From Actinomycetes bacterium (lineage in GTDB: Bacteria; Actinomycetota; Coriobacteriia; WRKU01), in assembly GCA_009781565.1 (NCBI GenBank), contig WQXV01000013.1, forward strand, positions 1-12,230: a stretch of 12,230 bases of DNA. The letters are read 5' to 3'. Positions 1 through 5,996 of the stretch are shown here, piece after piece; positions within the stretch are counted from its first letter, which is position 1; every line of letters starts with the position of its first letter. Below the pieces are notes generated by a model. It did no database searches and was not told the DNA's origin. It was given only the letters and a program-made list of their open reading frames with translations. Both the position numbers and the translations under genes were made by a program.

Positions 1-1185
1 AAAGATGGGGTAGTCTACCTGATCACGACCCACCATCTGGAGAATCGACCGGTCAAAGGTGATCCGCGTACCTTTGTTCCCTCGCTATTTCGCGATACCG
101 AGGAGACCGCCATGGATTCACGCGATATCATCATGCCCGAGAATCCGGCATCGACCAGCTATATCGTGGTCACCTCGATCTCGACGGAGACCGGGGAGCA
201 CCTCGATGGGAAAACGTTGTTCGGCTACGACTCGATCGTCTATATGAGTCTTGACAACCTGTTCATCGCGCAAAGCAACTACGAGGAGTATCGCATCGAC
301 TCACATAGTGACTCCCGATATGATGCCGAGTATATCTATGAAGGAAACACCACTCATCTGGTCCGTTTCTCGATCGATCAGGGCGCGTTGAACTTTCGGA
401 ACGAGTCGGTAGTCCCCGGTGAGCTTCTCAACCAGTTCTCGATCGATCAATATCAAGATACTGTCCGAGTGGTCACGACTATCACGGGTAGCGAGAGAAC
501 ACGCTATTACGATTCGAGTGGCTCACCGATATATGACGATACCCTCAGCCGCGCTGCTCAGACCAACGCGCTGTTCGTGCTCGACCTGGATGGTAACGTC
601 ATCGGAAAGATCACCGATCTCGCTCCAAACGAAACTGTCAAATCGGTTCGTTTTGCCGGAGATATCGGCTACTTCGTGACCTTTCGCCAGACCGATCCTC
701 TCTTCGCGGTCGATCTGTCCAATCCGAAAGCTCCCCGCGTGCTGAGCGCTCTCAAGATCCCGGGATTCTCACGGTATTTGCATGTGTATGGGCCGGGTCT
801 GCTCTTCGGATTGGGCTTGGATGTCGACGAGTACACCGATCGGACTGAGACGATCAAGCTTTCGATGTTCGATACCTCAGATCCGCGTGATGTGCGTGAA
901 CTTGACACCTTCATCACCGATATCTATTACTCGGAAGCGCTCTTTGACCACAAAGCGATCCTGGTGCTTCCCTCCCTCGATCTGATCGGGTTTCCTGCCG
1001 ATAACGGCTATATGCTGTTCGGTTACGATGAGTACGGGTTCTACCAGCGCCCAACGGCCAGGATAGATGAGGCATTCAATGCCCGCGGCGTGCTGATCGA
1101 TGATCACCTCTATGTCTGCTCGCCCTCAGGTATCACCGTGCTCAACCTCGAATCATTGCGTCCGATCGCGACTCTCGAGTTCTAG
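1..1185 (+). CDS. Secreted C-terminal beta-propeller domain protein (5' end outside window)
   Basis: The frame is open from base 1 with no stop, so the gene starts upstream; 394 codons plus TAG are visible. It resembles the 'Beta propeller domain' family (PF09826 type) of secreted or membrane-anchored proteins in Gram-positive bacteria and archaea. Features seen: a YIVVTSI strand around visible residues 53-59, a GYDSIVYMS...NLFIA segment around residues 75-90, and repeated strand-turn units such as VLDLDGNVIGKI, GYFVTF...PLFAVDLSNPKAPRVL and HLYVCSPSGITVLNLESL. These are typical propeller blades. An ATG at 112 preceded by GAGGAG could look like a start, but the residues before it (DGVVYLITTHHLENRP) also read as propeller sequence, so I keep the longer frame. 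No catalytic motif is visible and the substrate is unknown. It converges with the next gene across a hairpin terminator. Family assignment is fairly confident; function is unknown. Confidence 0.8.
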   Translation, partial: KDGVVYLITTHHLENRPVKGDPRTFVPSLFRDTEETAMDSRDIIMPENPASTSYIVVTSISTETGEHLDGKTLFGYDSIVYMSLDNLFIAQSNYEEYRIDSHSDSRYDAEYIYEGNTTHLVRFSIDQGALNFRNESVVPGELLNQFSIDQYQDTVRVVTTITGSERTRYYDSSGSPIYDDTLSRAAQTNALFVLDLDGNVIGKITDLAPNETVKSVRFAGDIGYFVTFRQTDPLFAVDLSNPKAPRVLSALKIPGFSRYLHVYGPGLLFGLGLDVDEYTDRTETIKLSMFDTSDPRDVRELDTFITDIYYSEALFDHKAILVLPSLDLIGFPADNGYMLFGYDEYGFYQRPTARIDEAFNARGVLIDDHLYVCSPSGITVLNLESLRPIATLEF

Positions 1186-1232
1186 TTATCGGGGCTCAGA
1201 CGATCTGCGCACTTTGATCGCCCCGGTATATG

Positions 1233-1262
1233 ACGAGCCTCCCGGATCGGGAGGCTCGTTTT
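1233..1262. terminator. Rho-independent terminator between convergent genes
   Basis: ACGAGCCTCCCG at 1233-1244 pairs perfectly with CGGGAGGCTCGT at 1248-1259 around a 3-nt GAT loop. TTTT follows at 1259-1262 on the + strand. It lies 48 bases after the beta-propeller stop. The opposite strand lacks a long T-run, so its action on the convergent DUF975 gene is less certain. Confidence 0.9.
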
Positions 1263-1289
1263 CTCGACACATTCTCTTGCTCGTGAGTG

Positions 1290-2360
1290 TTACTCTTCGA
1301 CGATCACGTCTTCGCAGCCTTCAACAGCCTCGACAGGTACCTCGGTGACATCGACCTCGGCGATCGGCACGACATCGCTCTCAAGACGTGCTTCTCTTTC
1401 CTCGGCGAGTTCCTCAAGTTCCTTGACCGGCTCGACAATGGCCGCTTCCAGGGTATCTTTCATGCTCATGTCTGGTTCCTCCTCAATGTCGTAATCCTCA
1501 ACAACAACACTCCCCAAACTATCGTCAGCAGATTCGAACTCTGCTTCTACTTCGGTATATCCCTCATCAACAGCATCACTCTCGATCGCTTGGGTCACCA
1601 CATTGGGGTCGACTCCAGCGATCGGTGCTGCTACCGGCGCTCCTGCAGCAGCCAGGCGCTCGGATGAGAGATAGCGGATCGCGCGATAGGCTCCCGCGCG
1701 CGCTACCTGATAGTACGGACCCACCCAGAGCGTGGCGACACCGAAGGTCACGATGCACAGCAGCCACCAGCCGATAAAGCTCAGATCGAACATGAAAAGC
1801 TCACCTTTGAAGCCCCTCATGAGCGCGGCGGATTCGTCGATGACCTGGTTGATACCCTTCGAGGGATCCTCGAAGAGCAGATAGGGTGCCAGTGCATAGC
1901 GATACGCGGCGATGATCCCTGGAATGATGAAGAGCAGACCCCACAGGAAGATGCGCAGATACATCCAGAGGTAGAGCCCCAGCACTTTGGGCCAGTAGTC
2001 CTTGATCTCAAGCAGGTCTCCGACACGTACATCGACGCCATCGTAAGCCTTGAGCGCCATACGCTGGAACGCTCCGGTGCCCAAGACGCCATAGACCATG
2101 AAGATCAAACTGAAGATGAACGCCAGTATCGCAAAAACGATGATGAGTCCGATCATGATCGGCCACAGCGCGTTGTAGCGTGAGAACCCATCATGGCTTT
2201 GGGTCGCAAATACATTGTTGAACGAGGTGCTCGTTCCGTTCGAGCTTCCGGTCAAGAAACTGGGGATCAACATCGCAATGACATAGGCTGCGATCAGGTG
2301 CCCCAGATTGAGTTTGAGAATCTCTCGCGCACGTGCTTTTATGGCTACTCGATCGAACAT
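1290..2360 (-). CDS. DUF975 family multi-pass membrane protein with long acidic C-terminal tail
   Basis: The 356-aa protein begins MFDRVAIKARAREIL, the charged N-terminal helix typical of DUF975 (PF06161) proteins. Hydrophobic segments lie at about residues 20-38, 66-93, 126-157 and 190-217. The diagnostic block between segments 3 and 4 is present: YRYALAPYLLFEDPSKG, then a Ser/Ala-containing MRGFKGELF, then FIGWWLL and the LWVGPYYQVA end. About 115 residues follow, very rich in Glu, Asp and Val, with no obvious fold; this extension is longer than in typical members I know. GAGAGGAG lies about seven bases upstream of the ATG, supporting the start. The family is Gram-positive and uncharacterised; a role in envelope integrity or export is speculation. 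No co-directional partner adjoins it: the rubredoxin genes diverge from it. Two small hairpins (CGGT-g-ACCG at 2377-2385 and AGCGGT-N6-ACCGCT at 2387-2404) lie in its leader. Confidence 0.85.
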   Translation of the reverse strand: MFDRVAIKARAREILKLNLGHLIAAYVIAMLIPSFLTGSSNGTSTSFNNVFATQSHDGFSRYNALWPIMIGLIIVFAILAFIFSLIFMVYGVLGTGAFQRMALKAYDGVDVRVGDLLEIKDYWPKVLGLYLWMYLRIFLWGLLFIIPGIIAAYRYALAPYLLFEDPSKGINQVIDESAALMRGFKGELFMFDLSFIGWWLLCIVTFGVATLWVGPYYQVARAGAYRAIRYLSSERLAAAGAPVAAPIAGVDPNVVTQAIESDAVDEGYTEVEAEFESADDSLGSVVVEDYDIEEEPDMSMKDTLEAAIVEPVKELEELAEEREARLESDVVPIAEVDVTEVPVEAVEGCEDVIVEE

Positions 2361-2545
2361 CGTCGACTCCTCTCGTCGGTGACCGAAGCGGTGATGATAC
2401 CGCTCCCATCCTTCCTGCTTTGTCCAGCTCTAGTATATCGTAGCCATGCAACGCGCCAGCGAATTGTCGCAGGCTCAATTACATCAAAATCATATATAAG
2501 TCAGTGTACAATGGCATCAGTATTGCCCGAAGAGAAGGAGGCGTC

Positions 2546-2677
2546 ATGGTCAAATATGTGTGCGGTGTCTGTGGCTGGGTCTATGACGGAGATACGCCTT
2601 TCGAGGAGCTCGGTGATGATTTCACCTGCCCGATGTGCGGTGCGCCGAAAAGTGCCTTCGATGAGGTCGTAGTATAG
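2546..2677 (+). CDS. Rubredoxin 1 (short type, 43 aa)
   Basis: A 43-residue iron protein carrying one Fe(Cys)4 centre; it transfers single electrons in the cytoplasm. Both rubredoxin knuckles are present: YVCGVCGW (Cys6, Cys9) and CPMCGAPK (Cys28, Cys31), with the conserved DD before the second. Canonical rubredoxins of 52-54 residues place the second pair near 39 and 42, so this one lacks about 11 residues of the middle loop, going from VYDGD straight to TPFEEL. Trp replaces the usual Tyr after CxxCG. AGAAGGAGG ends four bases before the ATG. It is the first gene of an operon with rubredoxin 2 and a flavodiiron protein, so its likely role is electron delivery to the latter. No rubredoxin reductase is visible in the window. 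No consensus promoter stands out upstream; TACAAT at 2507-2512 is a possible -10. Confidence 0.93.
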   Translation: MVKYVCGVCGWVYDGDTPFEELGDDFTCPMCGAPKSAFDEVVV

Positions 2678-2726
2678 CGCACTTTCATGTAAGACGGAGT
2701 CGAGACCAAAAAGGAAAGGATTGATT

Positions 2727-2858
2727 ATGGATACCTATGTATGTGGTGGTTGTGGGTGGCACTATAATGGCGACACCCCCTTCGATAAACTACCTGATGA
2801 TTACACCTGCCCGATGTGCGGCACCGCAAAAAGCCTCTTTAAGAAAGTCGAAGGATGA
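2727..2858 (+). CDS. Rubredoxin 2 (short type, 43 aa)
   Basis: A second 43-residue rubredoxin that aligns with rubredoxin 1 without gaps. By hand count 27 of 43 positions are identical, so this looks like a tandem duplication that has diverged. Iron ligands are Cys6, Cys9, Cys28 and Cys31 (YVCGGCGW and CPMCGTAK). The usual Pro of CGxPK is Ala here. Its C-terminus is basic (KSLFKKVEG) where that of rubredoxin 1 is acidic (KSAFDEVVV), so the two may dock on different partners or work at different potentials. AGGAAAGGA lies six bases before the ATG. The stop codon shares the ATGA overlap with the flavodiiron gene, so the two are translationally coupled. Electron transfer to that flavodiiron protein is the expected job, from family knowledge and gene order. 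Confidence 0.93.
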   Translation: MDTYVCGGCGWHYNGDTPFDKLPDDYTCPMCGTAKSLFKKVEG

Positions 2859-3994
2859 TGGCTGGTGCGCTTGAACTGAAGAAAGGCGTCTATGCGGTCG
2901 GTGCCCTCGATCCGGATCTTCCTGAGTTCGATGAAGCTCTGACTCCTTATGGCACGACCTACAACTCGTATCTGGTGGTCGACGAGCAGGTCACACTCAT
3001 CGATTTTGTCCGTGCAAACTTCGCTGCGGAGCTGCTGGAAAACATCGCTTCGATCATCGGAGATCGCCTCATCGACAACATCATCGTCAACCACTGTGAG
3101 CCCGATCACAGTGGCGCGCTGCCCGCGATCGTCAAGGCCTATCCTGCGGCACAACTCTATGGAACAGCCAATGCGCAAAAGGCACTGGCCGCCTACTATC
3201 CGGACAGCACTTACACGTTCAACGTCGTCGGAGAAGGCGACAAGCTCGACACGGGCGAGCTGACCTTCCACTTCATCCCGATGCCGATGGTGCATTGGCC
3301 CGATTCGATGTCGAGCTATCTGCCAGCGCGCAAGATCCTGTTCTCGAACGATGCGCTCGGTCAGCATATCGGTAGCGGTGAGCGGATCGATACCGAGGTC
3401 GCCAAAGAGAAACTCATGGATTGTGCGCAGAACTACTACGCCAACATCGTGATGCCGTGGGGGATGCAGGTCACCAAGCTGCTCGGACAGGTCGCGCAGA
3501 TCGAGGTCGATATGGTCTGTCCTTCGCATGGGGTGGTACTCACAACGTTCCTGCCCGATATCATCGCGGCCTATGCCCGTTGGGCGAGTGGCGCGACCGA
3601 CGGACATCAGGTCACCATCGTCTATGACTCGATGTGGGGCTCGACCGCCGAGATCGCCGAGAAGCTGCGCGAAGAATACGAGGCGAGCAAGCATCACGTC
3701 AATGTGTTCAGTCTGGCAGATACCCACTATTCGGTCGTCATCGGCGACCTGATCGAGTCGCGCTATATCTTTGTGGGATCGTCCACGCGTTACAACCACA
3801 TGCTGCCTTCGGTGGCCGGCTTCCTCTCCTATCTGGAGGGGCTCAAGCCCAAGGACCGCGTCGGCCTGGCCTTTGGCGCGTATGGCTGGAGCGGTGAGTC
3901 GGTCGATGATATCGCAGCGGCGCTGAGCTCGATGGGATTCGAGATGAAAGATCCGATCAAGGTACAGTGGAGGATGGCTCCGGAGCATAACTGA
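2855..3994 (+). CDS. fprA: Flavodiiron protein (FprA-type O2/NO reductase)
   Basis: 379 aa. Flavodiiron proteins reduce O2 to water and/or NO to N2O in the cytoplasm of anaerobes, using electrons from rubredoxin. The N-terminal metallo-beta-lactamase-like domain (about 1-250) carries the full set of diiron ligands: His80, Glu82, Asp84 and His85 in NHCEPDHSG, His147 in VHWPDSM, Asp166 in FSNDALGQH and His225 in CPSHG. The flavodoxin domain (about 252-375) starts VTIVYDSMWGSTAEIA, the FMN phosphate loop, and continues with GSSTRYNHMLP and AFGAYGWSGES, which line the flavin. It ends near residue 379, so it is the minimal two-domain class A form, with rubredoxin supplied by separate upstream genes. 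The ATG at 2855 overlaps the rubredoxin 2 stop; ATG 2858 is an alternative. Whether O2 or NO is the main substrate cannot be read from the sequence. Confidence 0.96.
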   Translation: MMAGALELKKGVYAVGALDPDLPEFDEALTPYGTTYNSYLVVDEQVTLIDFVRANFAAELLENIASIIGDRLIDNIIVNHCEPDHSGALPAIVKAYPAAQLYGTANAQKALAAYYPDSTYTFNVVGEGDKLDTGELTFHFIPMPMVHWPDSMSSYLPARKILFSNDALGQHIGSGERIDTEVAKEKLMDCAQNYYANIVMPWGMQVTKLLGQVAQIEVDMVCPSHGVVLTTFLPDIIAAYARWASGATDGHQVTIVYDSMWGSTAEIAEKLREEYEASKHHVNVFSLADTHYSVVIGDLIESRYIFVGSSTRYNHMLPSVAGFLSYLEGLKPKDRVGLAFGAYGWSGESVDDIAAALSSMGFEMKDPIKVQWRMAPEHN

Positions 3995-3996
3995 TC

Positions 3997-4030
3997 AAAA
4001 AGAGAGGCTGCCCAAGGCAGCCTCTCTCCC
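3997..4030. terminator. Bidirectional hairpin terminator between fprA and the 126-aa gene
   Basis: AGAGAGGCTGCC at 4001-4012 pairs perfectly with GGCAGCCTCTCT at 4016-4027 (12 bp) around a CAA loop. AAAAA at 3997-4001 becomes a run of five T after the hairpin on the minus strand, a good terminator for the gene ending at 4050. On the + strand the hairpin is followed only by CCCTT, so ending fprA transcription there depends on the stem. Confidence 0.88.
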
Positions 4031-4049
4031 TTAATGAATTGAGTGTCTT

Positions 4050-4430
4050 CTAGATCTTCTTGTCGTCGTATTCGACTACATCTTCAACGACAACATCTTT
4101 GACCTCAGCAACCTCGACTACTGCAGTCTCTGGTTTCTTACGAAGAAGGAACCAAGCAAGCAGGGCTGCCAACGGAAGCAGTAAGAGCCACCACCAATCA
4201 AAATCGGAGGTTTTCTCCACCTTGTCGACCTCGTAGGTGGTCGTCACCACGTCGTCGGTGTCTTTAGCTGCATCGTCGGCATCCGTTGTTGCGGTCGCCG
4301 CCGCATCATCGGTCGCCGCCGCATCATCGGTCGCTCCAAAAGCTACGACCGGCACCAAACTGATGGAGAGCACCAGTACCAATGCCAGTACGACGGAGAA
4401 CCTACGCAGCATTTCTTTCGACATCTTCAT
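4050..4430 (-). CDS. Small exported single-pass membrane protein, Asp/Ala/Thr-rich, unknown function
   Basis: 126 aa, not a family I recognise. Residues 1-30 form a signal peptide: a KMSKEMLRR n-region, then FSVVLALVLVLSISLVPVV, with likely cleavage after AFGA near residue 33. Residues 34-60 are a low-complexity Asp/Ala/Thr stretch built partly on two exact TDDAAA units. A transmembrane helix (about 79-97) starts with three Trp and ends in RKK, followed by a roughly 27-residue acidic, Val-rich tail (VVVEDVVEYDD). The topology predicted is type I: extracellular N-terminal stalk, cytoplasmic acidic tail. AGGAAGG sits 3 bases before the first ATG and 9 before the second (MSKEML), so either may be used. 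It is co-directional with the HAAS and PadR genes, 101 bases downstream, and ends at a strong terminator. A shared transcript is possible but not shown. Confidence 0.75.
   Translation of the reverse strand: MKMSKEMLRRFSVVLALVLVLSISLVPVVAFGATDDAAATDDAAATATTDADDAAKDTDDVVTTTYEVDKVEKTSDFDWWWLLLLPLAALLAWFLLRKKPETAVVEVAEVKDVVVEDVVEYDDKKI
4293..4328. repeat. Perfect 18-bp tandem duplication inside the 126-aa gene
   Basis: Two identical 18-bp units (4293-4310 and 4311-4328), each beginning GGTCGCCGCC on the + strand, encode two copies of a six-residue Asp/Ala/Thr unit in the extracellular stalk of the 126-aa protein. The length is a multiple of three, so copy-number change by slippage would keep the frame. 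Confidence 0.9.
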
Positions 4431-4531
4431 AGACCTTCCTTTCGTTCGAATCCCAATACGCTAGAACCATTCTTGCGAAATGCGCCCGAAACCATACGGT
4501 CTTTATGCATTTCCCTCACTTATACTCTAAA

Positions 4532-5593
4532 TTAAATTGGATATTTTGCAACAGCATCGGAGTATTTTTGCGAACTTCGCACCGCTTTGAACATGCTGGT
4601 GAGACTATCGATAAGCAGCGCGAATCCGATGATCGCCAGAAAGAGGAGGTTGGCGTGCACGATCCATTGTGCGATCATCTCTCCGCCTGTGCCACTCAAG
4701 ATGCCTTCGCTGATCAGAAATCCTTCTATCCGCGCGGTGAACTGTGGGTTGAGGATGTGGGGGTTGAGCATGACGACGAACGCGCAGAAGAACATGATGG
4801 CGTTGGCAAAGGTGGTGACCAGAGCAACGCGCAGACTGTAGCGTCCATCGATCAGCTTGACGATCTCTTTGGCGATCCCGCAGATGAGCCAGACCGCGAT
4901 CGGTAGCCAGAGGCTGCGAATGACTGAGGTTGAAAAGACCGGGATCCAACCATCGGCCTCACCGAACCACACTCCGATGACCTCGGGAAGGATCAGGAAC
5001 GCAATGGCGGCAAGGATCGAGAAGACGATGCCGAAGATCGGCTCCCACGGCATGATCTGTTCCTTGCGTTGGGGGACCTCAGGCAGATCCATCGCGAGAT
5101 CTGACTCACTGAAATCGACCTGCCGACGCTCCATGATGGCAAAGATCACCGTGATGATCGCGAATGCCTGGATCACCCCTCCGAACATGCCACCGACCAG
5201 CTGTCCGAATAAGGTGGCGTAAAGCTGGATCGGATTGGTGAACGTGCGTACGGTCTGCTCGTCAAAGAAAAAGCCGAGCAAAACGGCAAAGGGGATCGCG
5301 ACCGCGACGATGGGAAGCACCAGCTTGAGGATGCGCTTATAGTGCAGATAGTAGGTACCACTGATCAACGCTTGATCCTTCTGCCCACTGTATTGCATCG
5401 CGACCTCTTGCGGAGTTCCCAGCTCGGTCAATACGACACGCACATCCTTATCGGTCGGAGTGATGACCCCGCAGCGCTCGTCGAGCATGTCGCCGATCAG
5501 GCTTTCGAGTTCGCGCGCGACCTCGTCGCGCTCCCTTGGATCCAGATGGCGCGATACGGCATAGACATAGCGATCGATCAGTTCATTGCTCAT
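4532..5593 (-). CDS. HAAS-type multi-pass membrane protein, partner of the PadR regulator
   Basis: 353 aa. Residues 1-70 form a soluble helical domain like the HAAS/DUF1700-type N-termini: ELIDRYVYAVSRHLDPRERDEVARELESLIGDML, then an ELGTPQEVAMQY motif. Six hydrophobic segments follow at about 88-110, 130-153, 185-205, 223-244, 255-275 and 310-333. A charged cytoplasmic loop lies near 155-182. From family knowledge, genes of this type are very often preceded by a PadR repressor. Here the ATG lies four bases after the PadR stop, with GGGGAG inside the PadR 3' end acting as ribosome binding site, so the two are one operon. No enzyme motif is visible. A sensing or envelope-stress role is a reasonable guess only. 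The gene ends in KYPI followed by TAA in an AT-rich stretch with no clear terminator, so readthrough into the 126-aa gene is possible. Confidence 0.82.
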   Translation of the reverse strand: MSNELIDRYVYAVSRHLDPRERDEVARELESLIGDMLDERCGVITPTDKDVRVVLTELGTPQEVAMQYSGQKDQALISGTYYLHYKRILKLVLPIVAVAIPFAVLLGFFFDEQTVRTFTNPIQLYATLFGQLVGGMFGGVIQAFAIITVIFAIMERRQVDFSESDLAMDLPEVPQRKEQIMPWEPIFGIVFSILAAIAFLILPEVIGVWFGEADGWIPVFSTSVIRSLWLPIAVWLICGIAKEIVKLIDGRYSLRVALVTTFANAIMFFCAFVVMLNPHILNPQFTARIEGFLISEGILSGTGGEMIAQWIVHANLLFLAIIGFALLIDSLTSMFKAVRSSQKYSDAVAKYPI

Positions 5594-5597
5594 CGGT

Positions 5598-5930
5598 TCA
5601 CTCCCCTAGCATGGTATTCATCGATTTTGAGACCGTGTTCCACTGCGCTGTCAGATCGGCAAGAACCTCTTTGCCCAGTTTCGTGGTGCCGTAGTACTTG
5701 CGTGGCTTGGCGCCATCGGTGTTCCACGAACTTTCCAGCAGCTTCTGGCTCTCCAGACGCCGCAGCAGAGGGTAGAGGGTGTTGGCTTCGATGGCGATAC
5801 CGGTATCGGCAAGCTCCTTGATCAGTTGATAGCCATAGGTGGGTTCTTTGAGCTTGGCAAGCACCGCAAGGACGACCGTTCCGCGGCGCAACTCCAACAC
5901 GAAGCCTGATACCAATTCATCTTTTCCCAT
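5598..5930 (-). CDS. PadR family transcriptional repressor
   Basis: 110 aa, the usual length of a short (subfamily 2) PadR protein. The winged helix is clear: RRGTVVLAVLAKL, then EPTYGYQLIKEL (family signature YGYeL), the recognition region EANTLYPLLRRLESQKLL, and a wing ending in PRKYYGTTKLGKEVL. The C-terminal helix (LTAQWNTVSKSMNTML) is the dimerisation helix. PadR proteins repress neighbouring membrane-protein or transporter genes and release DNA on binding a small ligand. Here the expected targets are its own promoter and the co-transcribed HAAS membrane protein. A near-perfect sigma-70 promoter with a dyad in its spacer lies just upstream. The ATG is preceded by GAGAGGCTGCCCGG, a modest ribosome site. 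The ligand is unknown. Confidence 0.93.
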   Translation of the reverse strand: MGKDELVSGFVLELRRGTVVLAVLAKLKEPTYGYQLIKELADTGIAIEANTLYPLLRRLESQKLLESSWNTDGAKPRKYYGTTKLGKEVLADLTAQWNTVSKSMNTMLGE

Positions 5931-5961
5931 CCGGGCAGCCTCTCGGTCTACTGGTATTCAG

Positions 5962-5990
5962 ATTATATAGTGTGCTACACAGTATGTCAA
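5962..5990 (-). promoter_or_regulatory. Consensus sigma-70 promoter of the padR-HAAS operon
   Basis: On the minus strand TTGACA (5985-5990) and TATAAT (5962-5967) are both full consensus hexamers, separated by exactly 17 bases. They sit in the 66-base gap between the pepD stop and the padR start, with a leader of about 25 bases. A promoter this strong makes sense if it is normally repressed. Confidence 0.9.
5968..5984. promoter_or_regulatory. Candidate PadR operator in the promoter spacer
   Basis: The 17-base spacer itself reads TAnTGTG-N3-CACAnTA on the minus strand, an inverted repeat with six of seven arm positions paired. A wider dyad, TATGT-N11-ACATA (5983-6003), overlaps the -35 box and the pepD stop. 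PadR proteins commonly bind ATGT/ACAT-type dyads in their own promoters. Assignment to this PadR is inference from position. Confidence 0.6.
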
Positions 5991-5996
5991 ACTGAG

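Noticed and set aside
112..1185. Start of the beta-propeller gene at ATG 112
   Set aside because: A GAGGAG site precedes it, but the frame is open to base 1 and the upstream residues read as propeller sequence.
2193..2672. 159-codon + frame overlapping the DUF975 start and rubredoxin 1
   Set aside because: It crosses the DUF975 ribosome site and both control regions, shows no family motif, and rubredoxin 1 in another frame is certain.
2801..3988. 395-codon open frame on the minus strand opposite fprA
   Set aside because: It mirrors the flavodiiron gene almost exactly, is rich in His/Arg/Asp typical of antisense frames, and the + strand protein has all diiron ligands.
4505..4906. 133-codon + frame opposite the HAAS gene
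   Set aside because: Antisense shadow; the minus strand encodes a protein with six clean membrane helices and coupled translation to padR.
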